64,000 nt of DNA from assembly GCF_008639165.1 (NCBI RefSeq), contig NZ_CP029197.1, positions 7,444,001 through 7,508,000 on the forward strand, given 5' to 3'. Origin of the DNA: Streptomyces venezuelae ATCC 10712 (GTDB taxonomy: Bacteria > Actinomycetota > Actinomycetes > Streptomycetales > Streptomycetaceae). The notes below the pieces were generated by a model. That model did not search any database. It was not told where the DNA came from and worked only from the letters and a program-made list of their open reading frames with translations. Both the position numbers and the translations under genes were made by a program. Below, piece by piece: positions 40,637 to 49,226 of the stretch; within the stretch, counting starts at the first letter, position 1; every line of letters begins with the position of its first letter.

Positions 40637-42583
40637 ATGAGCTACCTCGACTACACGACCGGAGCACCGGTCGCCGACCACAAGGCGCCCGCCGGCCCCG
40701 TCGCCGAACGCTGGGACACCCGCCGCTTCCAGGCCAAGCTGGTCAACCCCGCCAACCGGCGCAAGCACCGCGTCATCGTCGTCGGCACCGGCCTCGCCGG
40801 CGGCTCCGCCGGCGCCACCCTCGCCGAACAGGGCTACCACGTCGTCCAGTTCTGCTTCCAGGACTCCCCGCGCCGCGCCCACTCGATCGCCGCCCAGGGC
40901 GGCATCAACGCCGCCAAGAACTACCGCAACGACGGCGACTCCATCCACCGCCTCTTCTACGACACCGTCAAGGGCGGCGACTTCCGCGCCCGCGAGTCCA
41001 ACGTCCACCGCCTCGCCCAGATCTCCGTCGAGATCATCGACCAGTGCGTCGCCCAGGGCGTCCCCTTCGCCCGCGAGTACGGCGGACTCCTCGACACCCG
41101 CTCCTTCGGCGGCGTCCAGGTCTCCCGCACCTTCTACGCCCGCGGCCAGACCGGCCAGCAGCTCCTCCTGGGCGCCTACCAGGCCCTGTCCCGGCAGATC
41201 GCGGCCGGAAACGTCGAGATGCACGCCCGTACGGAGATGCTCGACCTGGTCGTCGTCGACGGACGGGCCCGCGGCATCGTCGCCCGCGACCTGATCACCG
41301 GCGAGATCTCCACCCACTACGCGGACGCGGTGGTGCTCGCCTCCGGTGGCTACGGCAACGTCTTCTACCTGTCGACGAACGCCATGAACTCCAACGCCAC
41401 CGCCGTGTGGCGGGCCCACCGGCGCGGCGCGTACTTCGCCAACCCCTGCTTCACCCAGATCCACCCCACCTGTATCCCGCGCACCGGTGACCACCAGTCC
41501 AAGCTCACCCTGATGAGCGAGTCGCTGCGCAACGACGGCCGCATCTGGGTCCCCAAGGCCAAGGGCGACACCCGGCCCGCCGCCGAGATCCCCGAGGACG
41601 AGCGCGACTACTACCTGGAGCGGATCTACCCCTCCTTCGGCAACCTCGTCCCACGTGACATCGCCTCCCGCGCCGCGAAGAACGTCTGCGACGAGGGCAG
41701 GGGAGTGGGCCCCGGCGGCCAGGGCGTCTACCTGGACTTCGCCGACGCCATCCGGCGCATGGGCCGGGCCGCCGTCGAGGAGAAGTACGGCAACCTCTTC
41801 GACATGTACGCGCGGATCACCGCGGAGAACCCGTACGAGGTCCCCATGCGGATCTATCCCGCCGTCCACTACACGATGGGCGGACTCTGGGTCGACTACG
41901 ACCTCCAGACCACCGTCCCCGGCCTCTTCGCCATCGGCGAGGCCAACTTCTCCGACCACGGGGCCAACCGGCTCGGCGCCTCCGCCCTGATGCAGGGCCT
42001 CGCCGACGGCTACTTCGTCCTCCCCGCCACCATCAACGACTACCTCGCCCGCCACCCCCACGCCGAGCCCGTCACCGACGAACACCCGGCCGTACGGGAG
42101 GTGCTCGCCGAGACCGAGGACCGGCTGAACCTGCTGCTCGCCGTCGACGGCGACCGCACCCCCGACTCCTTCCACCGCGAACTCGGCGAACTCATGTGGG
42201 AGTACTGCGGGATGGCCCGGACCGAAGCGGGCCTCAAGACCGCGCTCGCCCGCATCCCGGAGATCCGCGAGGAGTTCTGGAGCCGGATCAAGGTCCCGGG
42301 CACCGGCCGGGAGTTCAACCAGTCCCTGGAGAAGGCGAACCGGATCGTCGACTACCTGGAACTCGCCGAGCTCATGTGCCTCGACGCGCTCCACCGCGCC
42401 GAGTCCTGCGGAGGCCACTTCCGCGAGGAGTCCCAGACGCCCGACGGCGAAGCCGCCCGCCGCGACGAGGAGTTCGCCTACGCGGCGGCCTGGGAGTTCG
42501 GCGGCACCGGAGTCTCCCCCGTCCTCCACAAGGAGGAGCTCACCTTCGAGTACGTCCACCCCACCCAGCGGAGCTACGCATGA
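40637..42583 (+). CDS. sdhA: succinate dehydrogenase / fumarate reductase flavoprotein subunit
   Basis: A 648-residue flavoprotein that oxidises succinate to fumarate with covalently bound FAD. VIVVGTGLAGGSAGATLAEQ is the FAD fold; the covalent-FAD His lies in PRRAHSIAAQGGINAAKNY; active-site stretches include TQIHPTCIPRTGDHQSKL and the late GEANFSDHGANRLGASALMQ. The sequence type is that of type B enzymes. The stop overlaps the sdhB ATG. This operon with its LysR gene resembles a second succinate dehydrogenase set known in Streptomyces besides the main sdhCDAB. Confidence 0.95.
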   Translation: MSYLDYTTGAPVADHKAPAGPVAERWDTRRFQAKLVNPANRRKHRVIVVGTGLAGGSAGATLAEQGYHVVQFCFQDSPRRAHSIAAQGGINAAKNYRNDGDSIHRLFYDTVKGGDFRARESNVHRLAQISVEIIDQCVAQGVPFAREYGGLLDTRSFGGVQVSRTFYARGQTGQQLLLGAYQALSRQIAAGNVEMHARTEMLDLVVVDGRARGIVARDLITGEISTHYADAVVLASGGYGNVFYLSTNAMNSNATAVWRAHRRGAYFANPCFTQIHPTCIPRTGDHQSKLTLMSESLRNDGRIWVPKAKGDTRPAAEIPEDERDYYLERIYPSFGNLVPRDIASRAAKNVCDEGRGVGPGGQGVYLDFADAIRRMGRAAVEEKYGNLFDMYARITAENPYEVPMRIYPAVHYTMGGLWVDYDLQTTVPGLFAIGEANFSDHGANRLGASALMQGLADGYFVLPATINDYLARHPHAEPVTDEHPAVREVLAETEDRLNLLLAVDGDRTPDSFHRELGELMWEYCGMARTEAGLKTALARIPEIREEFWSRIKVPGTGREFNQSLEKANRIVDYLELAELMCLDALHRAESCGGHFREESQTPDGEAARRDEEFAYAAAWEFGGTGVSPVLHKEELTFEYVHPTQRSYA

Positions 42584-43329
42584 GGCTCACCCTGCGCGTC
42601 TGGCGCCAGCGCGACGCCGACACCCCCGGCGCCATGTCCACCTACGACGTGGACGGCATCTCCGCCGACATGTCCTTCCTCGAGATGCTCGACACCCTCA
42701 ACGAGGACCTCATCCTGCGCGGCGAGGACCCCGTGGCCTTCGACCACGACTGCCGCGAGGGCATCTGCGGCGCGTGCAGCCTCGTCATCAACGGCGACGC
42801 GCACGGACCGGAACGCACCACCACCTGCCAGCTCCACATGCGCTCCTTCCGCGACGGCGACACCATCGACGTCGAGCCCTGGCGCGCCGCCGCCTTCCCC
42901 GTCGTCAAGGACCTGGTCGTCGACCGCTCGGCCTTCGACCGGGTCATCCAGGCCGGCGGCTACATCTCCGCCCCCACCGGCTCGGCCCCCGAGGCGCACG
43001 CCACCCCCGTGCCCAAGGCGGACGCGGACTCCGCCTTCGAACACGCCGAGTGCATCGGCTGCGGGGCGTGCGTGGCGGCCTGCCCCAACGGTTCGGCGAT
43101 GCTCTTCACCTCCGCCAAGGTCAACCATCTGAACGTGCTGCCGCAGGGCTCGCCCGAGCGCGAGACCCGGGTCCTCGACATGGTGGCCCAGATGGACGCG
43201 GAGGGCTTCGGCGGCTGCACCCTGACGGGGGAGTGCGCGACGGCCTGCCCGAAGGGCATCCCCCTGCCGTCGATCTCCGCGATGAACAAGGAGTGGCTGC
43301 GGGCGCGGCGGAAGGCCCCCCGCGGCTGA
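42580..43329 (+). CDS. sdhB: succinate dehydrogenase iron-sulfur subunit
   Basis: A 249-residue subunit that carries electrons from flavin to haem and quinone. The [2Fe-2S] ligands are in DCREGICGACSLVING and TTCQLHMR; the [4Fe-4S] and [3Fe-4S] ligands are in ECIGCGACVAACPNGSAM and CTLTGECATACPKGIPL. ATG 42580 overlaps the sdhA stop. It ends the operon; a perfect palindrome at 43412 follows. Confidence 0.95.
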   Translation: MRLTLRVWRQRDADTPGAMSTYDVDGISADMSFLEMLDTLNEDLILRGEDPVAFDHDCREGICGACSLVINGDAHGPERTTTCQLHMRSFRDGDTIDVEPWRAAAFPVVKDLVVDRSAFDRVIQAGGYISAPTGSAPEAHATPVPKADADSAFEHAECIGCGACVAACPNGSAMLFTSAKVNHLNVLPQGSPERETRVLDMVAQMDAEGFGGCTLTGECATACPKGIPLPSISAMNKEWLRARRKAPRG

Positions 43330-43411
43330 GCCGGTATCAGGGCGGGAGCAGGACGGGATCAGGACAGTCTGAGGGCGTGGGCTCCACCACATCCCGCACC
43401 CCGGCGCGAAA

Positions 43412-43430
43412 GATCATTCACAGAATGATC
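43412..43430. promoter_or_regulatory. perfect palindrome GATCATTC-ACA-GAATGATC
   Basis: Eight-base arms with a 3-base centre, 82 bases after the sdhB stop and 213 before melC1. It has no GC-rich stem or T-tract, so it looks more like a protein-binding site for the melC promoter than a terminator. Confidence 0.5.
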
Positions 43431-43570
43431 ACTTTCTCCGTAAGATTTTCGCTCCGGGGTGCTCCTGTCCACCCGTACAGCAAGATCAACTCCGTTCAAA
43501 TCTGTACTTTTCATGGCAAGTTGTCCACTTCTCGGCCAACCCGCCGCCGGCGATTTCCGCCCCGCCCGAA

Positions 43571-43641
43571 CCCCCGGGTACTGATGAGGGCTGCCGGGGG
43601 CATATGACCAAACCCCCGGTCATGCAGACCATTTGGGGGTT
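43571..43641 (+). promoter_or_regulatory. melC1 leader with mutually exclusive hairpins over the ribosome binding site
   Basis: Hairpin 1 pairs CCCCCGG (43571-43577) with CCGGGGG (43594-43600). Hairpin 2 pairs AACCCCC and GGTC (43611-43621) with GACC (43627-43630) and GGGGGTT (43635-43641), burying the GGGGG that precedes ATG 43644. The GGGGG of hairpin 1 could instead pair with the CCCCC of hairpin 2, freeing the start. This is a structure-based inference only. Confidence 0.4.
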
Positions 43642-43643
43642 CC

Positions 43644-44033
43644 ATGTCCAACATCACCCGCCGCCGGGCCCTCGGCGTCGCGGCCGCCGGCGCCGCCGCC
43701 GGCGCCGCAGGCCTCGCCCTGGCCGGCTCCTCCGTCGCCGACGCGCCCCGCCCCGCCGCTCCCGCGGCCGGCCCCGCGCCCTTCGACGAGGTCTACCAGG
43801 GCCGCCGCATCACCGGCGGACCCGCGCACGGCGGCGGCCACCACGGGGGACACCACGGAGGCGGCTACTCCGTGACGATCGACGGTGCGGAACTGCACGT
43901 CATGCAGAACGCCGACGGCACCTGGATCAGCGTGATCAACCACTACGAGCCCGTCGCCACGCCCAAGGCACTGGCGCGGGCGGCCGTCCGCGAACTCCAG
44001 GGCGCCCCGCTCGTACCCCTCACCCTCACCTGA
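43644..44033 (+). CDS. melC1: tyrosinase cofactor (copper chaperone) MelC1
   Basis: A 129-residue exported partner that binds apo-tyrosinase, delivers copper and carries the enzyme out of the cell. The N-terminus SNITRRRALGVAAAGAAAG is a twin-arginine signal. The His-rich GGGHHGGHHGGGYSVTIDG and the reactive-Tyr segment are typical of MelC1. It precedes melC2 by 22 bases. Translation may be controlled by the leader hairpins. Confidence 0.93.
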   Translation: MSNITRRRALGVAAAGAAAGAAGLALAGSSVADAPRPAAPAAGPAPFDEVYQGRRITGGPAHGGGHHGGHHGGGYSVTIDGAELHVMQNADGTWISVINHYEPVATPKALARAAVRELQGAPLVPLTLT

Positions 44034-44055
44034 TCGATCCAGGAGCCGCACCACC

Positions 44056-44883
44056 ATGACCGTACGCAAGAACCAGGCCACCCTCAGCGCCGACGAGAAG
44101 CGGCGCTTCGTCAACGCCCTCCTGGAGCTCAAGCGCTCCGGGCGGTACGACACCTTCGTCACCACGCACAACGCCTTCATCATGAGCGACACCGACAACG
44201 GCGACCGCGTCGGCCACCGGTCGCCCTCGTTCCTGCCCTGGCACCGGCGCTTCCTCATAGAGTTCGAGCAGGCACTGCAGTCCGTCGACCCGACGGTCAA
44301 CCTGCCCTACTGGGACTGGACCGCCGACCGCACCTCCCGCTCCTCGCTCTGGGCGCCCGACTTCCTCGGCGGCACCGGACGCGCCCGCGACGGCCAGGTG
44401 CTCGACGGCCCGTTCGCCCGCAGCGGCAACCGCTGGACCATCACCGTCCGCGTCGATGGCCGCGACTACCTCCGGCGCGACCTCGGCGCCGGCGGCCGCC
44501 AGCTGCCCACCCGCGCCGAGGTCGACTCCGTCCTCGCCATGGAGACCTACGACACGGCCCCGTGGAACAGCTCCTCGGACGGCTTCCGCAACCACCTTGA
44601 AGGGTGGCGCGGCGTGAACCTCCACAACCGCGTCCACGTCTGGGTCGGCGGCCAGATGGGCACCGGAGTCTCCCCCAACGACCCCGTGTTCTGGCTCCAC
44701 CACGCCTTCGTCGACAAGCTGTGGGCCGACTGGCAGGCCCGCCACCCCCGGTCCACCTACCTGCCGGCCGCCGACACGGCGAACGTCGTCGACCTCCGCG
44801 ACACCATGCGCCCGTGGAACGACGTCACCCCGGCCGACATGCTCGACCACACCCGCCACTACACCTTCGACACCGCCGCCTGA
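44056..44883 (+). CDS. melC2: tyrosinase (melanin synthesis)
   Basis: A 275-residue type 3 copper enzyme that oxidises tyrosine through DOPA to dopaquinone for melanin. All six copper ligands are present and fall at the known Streptomyces positions: His38, His54 and His63 (TTHNAF, VGHRSP, PWHRRF) for CuA, and His190, His194 and His216 (LHNRVHVW, WLHHAF) for CuB. It has no signal peptide and depends on MelC1 for export. A hairpin spans its stop region toward the convergent UvrA-like gene. Confidence 0.96.
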   Translation: MTVRKNQATLSADEKRRFVNALLELKRSGRYDTFVTTHNAFIMSDTDNGDRVGHRSPSFLPWHRRFLIEFEQALQSVDPTVNLPYWDWTADRTSRSSLWAPDFLGGTGRARDGQVLDGPFARSGNRWTITVRVDGRDYLRRDLGAGGRQLPTRAEVDSVLAMETYDTAPWNSSSDGFRNHLEGWRGVNLHNRVHVWVGGQMGTGVSPNDPVFWLHHAFVDKLWADWQARHPRSTYLPAADTANVVDLRDTMRPWNDVTPADMLDHTRHYTFDTAA

Positions 44884-44884
44884 C

Positions 44885-44923
44885 CCCTGGGGAGCGGTCA
44901 GCGCCGCTCGCCGGACCCCAGGG
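44885..44923. terminator. probable bidirectional terminator
   Basis: CCCTGGGG (44885-44892) pairs with CCCCAGGG (44916-44923), and AGCGG/CCGCT can pair inside the loop. It starts 2 bases after the melC2 stop and runs into the end of the UvrA-like gene. Confidence 0.45.
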
Positions 44924-47261
44924 ACCGGGCCAGATACGGCGCGGTGCGGCTGCCCGCCGCCCGCGCCACCCGGTCGGGCGGACCCGCCGCCACGATCAGG
45001 CCGCCCTCGTCGCCGCCGCCCGGGCCGAGATCGACGACCCAGTCGGCGGTGGCGACGACGTCCATGTCGTGCTCGACGACGATCACCGAGTGACCCGCGT
45101 CCACGAGGCCGTGCAGCTGGCGCATCAGGACCTCGACATCGGCCGGGTGCAGGCCGGTCGTCGGCTCGTCGAGCACGTACAGGGTGGGGGAGCGGTGCGG
45201 CCTTTGCAGCTCCGAGGCCAGCTTGATGCGCTGGGCCTCGCCACCGGACAGCTCGGTGGCGGGCTGCCCGAGCCGCAGATACCCGAGACCCACGTCGAGC
45301 AGCGTGCCCAGGCTCCGCGCCGCGGCCGGCGTGTCCGCGAAGAACGCCGCGGCGGACTCGACGGTGAGATCGAGGACCTCCGCGATGGTGAGACCGCGCA
45401 GCCGGACCTGAAGGGTCTCGGGGTTGTAGCGGGCGCCGTGGCAGTCGGGGCAGGGCGCGTACGTACTGGGCAGGAAGAGCAGCTCCACGGAGACAAAACC
45501 CTCGCCCTGGCAGGTCTCGCACCGCCCGCCCGCGACGTTGAACGAGAAGCGGCCCGCCTTGTACCCGCGCGCCCGCGCCTCCTCGGTCTCCGTGAACAGC
45601 TTCCGTACGACGTCGAACAGACCGGTGTACGTGGCCAGATTGGAGCGCGGAGTCCGGCCGATCGGACGCTGATCCACCGTCACCAGGCGCCCCACCCCGT
45701 CGAGTTCCTCGGTCAGCGCGCCGACGAGCGTCGACTTGCCCGAGCCGGAGACACCGGTGACGGCGGTCAGCACACCGACCGGGAAGGCCGCTTCGACCGC
45801 CCGCAGATTGTGCCGGGTGACCGGTCCCGTCCGCAGCCACCCCGCCGGTGCGCGCACCCGGCGCTCCGGCGCCGGCTCCCGGTCGAAGAGGAAACGCCGG
45901 GTCGCGGACGCCTCGACCGCCGCGAGGTCACCCGGGGGGCCGCTGTGCAGCACCTGCCCGCCGTGCACCCCGGCCCGTGGCCCGACGTCCACGAGCCAGT
46001 CCGCGTGCCGGATGACGTCGAGGTGGTGCTCCACGACGAACACCGAGTTCCCGGCCGCCTTGAGCCGGTCGAGGACCACGAGGAGGGCCTCCGTGTCGGC
46101 CGGGTGCAGCCCTGCGGACGGCTCGTCGAGGACGTACACCACGCCGAAGAGCCCCGAACGCAGCTGGGTGGCGAGCCGCAGCCGCTGGAGCTCGCCGTTG
46201 GAGAGCGTCGGGGTGGCACGGTCCAGACCGAGGTAGCCCAGGCCGAGTTCGGTGACCGTCGCGATCCGGGCGACGAGGTCCTCGACGAGGACGCGCGCCG
46301 TCTCCCCGCCCTCCCGCGCCGCCTCTTCGGTCAGCAGCGCGGCCAGCGAGGTCAGCGGCAGGGCGGCGAGGTCGGCGATGGTCCGGCCGCCGAAGGTCAC
46401 CGCGAGCGCCTCCGGACGCAGCCGCCCGCCGCCGCACACCGGACAGGGCGCACTGGTCAGGAAGCGCTCGGCCTTCGCCCGCAGCGCCGGGCTCTTCGAG
46501 TCGGAGAAGGTCCGCAGGACATAACGCCGGGCGCTCATGTACGTGGCCTGGTACGGGCGTTGGATGCGGTCGGCGTCCCGCACCGGATGGACCGTGACCA
46601 CCGGCTGCTCGTCCGTGAACAGGATCCACTCCCGGTCCTTCGCGTCGAGCTCCCGCCACGGCCGGTCGACGTCGTACCCGAGGGCGTCGAGCACGTCCCG
46701 CAGGTTCTTCCCCTGCCAGGCGCCCGGCCAGGCGGCGATGGCGCCCTGACGGATCGACAGCCCGGGTTCGGGGACGAGGAGTCGCTCGCTCGTCTCGTGG
46801 ATCCGCCCCAGACCCTGGCACGAAGGGCAGGCACCCACCGCCGTGTTGGGCGAGAACGCGTCGGAGTCCAGCCTCTCGGCGCCCTCCGGGTAGCGGCCGG
46901 CCCGTGAGAACAGCATCCGGAGCGAGTTGGAGAGCGTGGTGACCGTCCCTACGGACGAGCGGGCGTTCGGCGAGGAGCGGCGCTGCTCCAGGGAGACCGC
47001 CGGCGGCAGCCCCGTGATCTCACCGACCGCGGGCGCCCCCACCTGGTGGATCAGCCGCCGCGCGTACGGCGCCACCGACTCGAAGTACCGCCGCTGCGCC
47101 TCCGCGTAGATCGTGCCGAACGCGAGCGACGACTTCCCGGAGCCCGAGACCCCGGTGAAGACGACGAGCGCGTCACGGGGGATGTCGACGTCCACCCCGG
47201 CGAGGTTGTGCTCGCGGGCGCCACGGACACGGACGTACGGATCATGGGTACTTTCGGGCAT
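44898..47261 (-). CDS. short UvrA-like ABC ATPase
   Basis: A 787-residue protein of the UvrA family with two ATPase halves: Walker A in FTGVSGSGKSSLAFGT and VTGVSGSGKSTLVGAL, signature motifs in TLSNGELQRLRLATQL and ELSGGEAQRIKLASEL, and Walker B in VYVLDEPSAGLHP and LYVLDEPTTGLHP. Zinc-type CxxC pairs occur in CPSCQG, CPVCGG, CETCQG and CPDCHG. It is about 150-200 residues shorter than UvrA, consistent with missing UvrB-interaction sequence, so it is a UvrA2-like protein, sometimes tied to drug tolerance. ATG 47261 has no good Shine-Dalgarno site. Confidence 0.9.
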   Translation of the reverse strand: MPESTHDPYVRVRGAREHNLAGVDVDIPRDALVVFTGVSGSGKSSLAFGTIYAEAQRRYFESVAPYARRLIHQVGAPAVGEITGLPPAVSLEQRRSSPNARSSVGTVTTLSNSLRMLFSRAGRYPEGAERLDSDAFSPNTAVGACPSCQGLGRIHETSERLLVPEPGLSIRQGAIAAWPGAWQGKNLRDVLDALGYDVDRPWRELDAKDREWILFTDEQPVVTVHPVRDADRIQRPYQATYMSARRYVLRTFSDSKSPALRAKAERFLTSAPCPVCGGGRLRPEALAVTFGGRTIADLAALPLTSLAALLTEEAAREGGETARVLVEDLVARIATVTELGLGYLGLDRATPTLSNGELQRLRLATQLRSGLFGVVYVLDEPSAGLHPADTEALLVVLDRLKAAGNSVFVVEHHLDVIRHADWLVDVGPRAGVHGGQVLHSGPPGDLAAVEASATRRFLFDREPAPERRVRAPAGWLRTGPVTRHNLRAVEAAFPVGVLTAVTGVSGSGKSTLVGALTEELDGVGRLVTVDQRPIGRTPRSNLATYTGLFDVVRKLFTETEEARARGYKAGRFSFNVAGGRCETCQGEGFVSVELLFLPSTYAPCPDCHGARYNPETLQVRLRGLTIAEVLDLTVESAAAFFADTPAAARSLGTLLDVGLGYLRLGQPATELSGGEAQRIKLASELQRPHRSPTLYVLDEPTTGLHPADVEVLMRQLHGLVDAGHSVIVVEHDMDVVATADWVVDLGPGGGDEGGLIVAAGPPDRVARAAGSRTAPYLARSLGSGERR

Positions 47262-47297
47262 AAAGTGATGGTATCCATGGAACCGCTCCCGGCCTGG

Positions 47298-48317
47298 TCA
47301 GGGCGTCCCCGGGGCCAGGCCCACCACCTCCGCGAGCCTCCGGTACGACTCGCTGAGCGCCGCCCGGTCGTACGTGCCGGTGGTGACGAGCACCTCCTGC
47401 GCCCCCGTCTCCTTCACGGCCCGCTCCAACGCCTCCGCGACCTGCTCCGCGGTGCCGTGCACATGGCCGTCGAGCCCCGCCTCGTAGAACCCGCGCTGCT
47501 TCTCCGTCATCGCGAGCCCGTCGATCACCCCGGGCGCCACGAGCGGCGGAAAGACCCCCCGGGTCCGGGAGTGGGCGAGCGACCACGCCTCCGGCATCAG
47601 CAGCCGCCGGGCCTCCTCCTCCGTCGCGGCCACCGCCACCGTCCCCGCGATCACCACATACGGCTCCGCGGACCACGACGAGGGACGGAACGCGGACCGG
47701 TACGTGTCGACCGCTGCCAGGAGCCGCTCGCGGCCCCGCAGGTCACCGATGACCAGCGGCAGCCCCGCCGCGGCGGCGATCGCCGCGCCCTCGCCGGTGG
47801 CCAGCACGAACGGCGGCACCCGCAGGCCCTCGGCGGGCCGCGCGTGCACCTGCGGGTGGACGGTCTGCTCGCCGGTGAACCAGCCCAGCAGCTCGTCGAG
47901 CTGCTCGGCGAACCGGTCGGCATCGTCCTTGTCCCGGCCGAGCGCCCGCCGGATGCCGTCAGTGAAGCCGACCGAACGCCCGACACCCATGTCGATCCGG
48001 CCCGGGAACAGGGCTTCGAGCACCCCGAACTGCTCCGCGACCACCAACGGCTGGTGGTTGGGCAGCATCACCCCGCCCGTACCGACCCGGATGCCCGACG
48101 TGGCGGCGGCGACGGCGGCCGCGAGCACCGTCGGCGCGGACCCGGCCACCCCGGGCACACTGTGGTGCTCCGACACCCAGAAACGGTGATACCCCAAGGC
48201 CTCCACCTCCTGGGCGAGCCGGACGGTGTCGCGCAGGGCCTGAGGGGCGGGCTCGCCCTCCCTGGTACGGGAGCGGTCGAGGACGGAGAAGCGGATGCCG
48301 CCGGGGAAGGTGCTCAC
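47298..48317 (-). CDS. LLM-class flavin-dependent oxidoreductase
   Basis: A 339-residue luciferase-like (beta/alpha)8 FMN or F420 enzyme. Family marks: FSVLDRSRTREGEPAPQALR, LGYHRFWVSEHHSVPGVAGS, GTGGVMLPNHQPLVVAEQFG and FPGRIDMGVGRSVGF. It belongs to the group that opens with short-chain alkanal-monooxygenase-like sequence; the substrate is unknown. GTG 48317 (VSTFPGGIRFSVLD) is chosen by similarity; its ribosome binding site is weak. It is divergent from the molybdenum hydroxylase operon across a 43-bp duplication. Confidence 0.88.
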   Translation of the reverse strand: MSTFPGGIRFSVLDRSRTREGEPAPQALRDTVRLAQEVEALGYHRFWVSEHHSVPGVAGSAPTVLAAAVAAATSGIRVGTGGVMLPNHQPLVVAEQFGVLEALFPGRIDMGVGRSVGFTDGIRRALGRDKDDADRFAEQLDELLGWFTGEQTVHPQVHARPAEGLRVPPFVLATGEGAAIAAAAGLPLVIGDLRGRERLLAAVDTYRSAFRPSSWSAEPYVVIAGTVAVAATEEEARRLLMPEAWSLAHSRTRGVFPPLVAPGVIDGLAMTEKQRGFYEAGLDGHVHGTAEQVAEALERAVKETGAQEVLVTTGTYDRAALSESYRRLAEVVGLAPGTP

Positions 48318-48350
48318 ACCCCTGTTCAACGTCGGGGAAGGCGAGGGATT

Positions 48351-48435
48351 CCCGGCCGTCGGCGCCCCGGCGACGCAAGCGGCTCCTCTGCGGCCCGGCC
48401 GTCGGCGCCCCGGCGACGCCAGCCGCTCCTCTGCG
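48351..48435. repeat. 43-bp tandem duplication
   Basis: A 42-base segment at 48351-48392 recurs at 48394-48435 with only two substitutions (CAAGCG versus CCAGCC). Each copy begins CCCGGCCGTCGGCGCCCCGG and ends CTCCTCTGCG. It lies in the divergent region before the LLM and molybdenum hydroxylase genes. Confidence 0.85.
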
Positions 48436-48548
48436 CCGATCGGCGGACAAGCGCGGTCCGCGGTGAGGAACTCGGGGAACCCGGGGAAGGCGGTGAGGGA
48501 GACGACGGCCAGCAGGTGACCCCGATCGCCGTCGGAGGAGAGAGCACC

Positions 48549-49226
48549 GTGGACGATGCCGGAGCGACCAGCGAGAGCCCGACATCGCGTGAACCGCATG
48601 AACCACGCGAAGGCGGCACGGGGGGACGGGGACCATCCGCCCCCACGTCGGACGTCTCGCTCCGGATCAACGGGAACACGTACGGACTTCGGCTCGACCA
48701 CCGCACGACCCTCCTGGACACCCTGCGCGAGCACCTGGACCTCACCGGCGCGAAGAAGGGCTGCGACCACGGCCAGTGCGGCGCCTGCACCGTGCTCGTG
48801 GGAGGCCGGCGTATCAACAGCTGCCTCGTGCTCGCCGTCACCTGCGACGAACCCGTCACCACCATCGAGGGCCTCGCGGGCCACGACCGCCTCCACCCCC
48901 TTCAGGAGGCGTTCGTCTCCCGCGACGCCCTGCAGTGCGGCTACTGCACACCCGGCCAGATCTGCTCCGCCGCGGGCATGCTCGACGAGGCCGCCGCCGG
49001 CCACCCCTCCCACGTCACACCACCGGACCGGCCGGCCGGCGGGGACCCGGAGCCCCTCACCCCGGAGGAGATCCGCGAACGGATGAGCGGCAACATCTGC
49101 CGCTGCGGCGCCTACGCGAACATCGTGGACGCCATCAGGGACGTCGCCGGGGGCGTCAGCGGGGACCTCGTCGGCAACGTCGGCGAGGACGCCGTAGGGG
49201 ACGTCATCAAGGAGGCCACCTCGTGA
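48549..49226 (+). CDS. molybdenum hydroxylase [2Fe-2S] subunit (PaoA/YagT-like)
   Basis: A 225-residue small subunit that passes electrons from the molybdenum centre to FAD. Two [2Fe-2S] clusters are shown by KGCDHGQCGACTVLV with INSCLV, and by LQCGYCTPGQICSA with GNICRCGAY. GTG 48549 follows GGAGGAG (48534-48540). A Glu/Thr-rich N-terminus replaces the Tat signal found on E. coli PaoA, so the complex is expected in the cytoplasm. It leads an operon with the FAD and molybdopterin subunits; its stop overlaps the next GTG. Confidence 0.92.
   Translation: MDDAGATSESPTSREPHEPREGGTGGRGPSAPTSDVSLRINGNTYGLRLDHRTTLLDTLREHLDLTGAKKGCDHGQCGACTVLVGGRRINSCLVLAVTCDEPVTTIEGLAGHDRLHPLQEAFVSRDALQCGYCTPGQICSAAGMLDEAAAGHPSHVTPPDRPAGGDPEPLTPEEIRERMSGNICRCGAYANIVDAIRDVAGGVSGDLVGNVGEDAVGDVIKEATS

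Larger units (their letters stand above)
43330..43643. other. sdhB-melC1 intergenic region, relatively A/T-rich
   Basis: About 314 bases without a gene. From 43410 to 43540 it is much richer in A/T than the flanking genes, as expected for a melC promoter. It contains a perfect palindrome and a pair of competing hairpins, listed separately. Confidence 0.5.

Noticed and set aside
44604..46907. Rightward 767-codon frame opposite the UvrA-like gene
   Set aside because: Arg/Pro/Gly-rich shadow of a gene with Walker and signature motifs.
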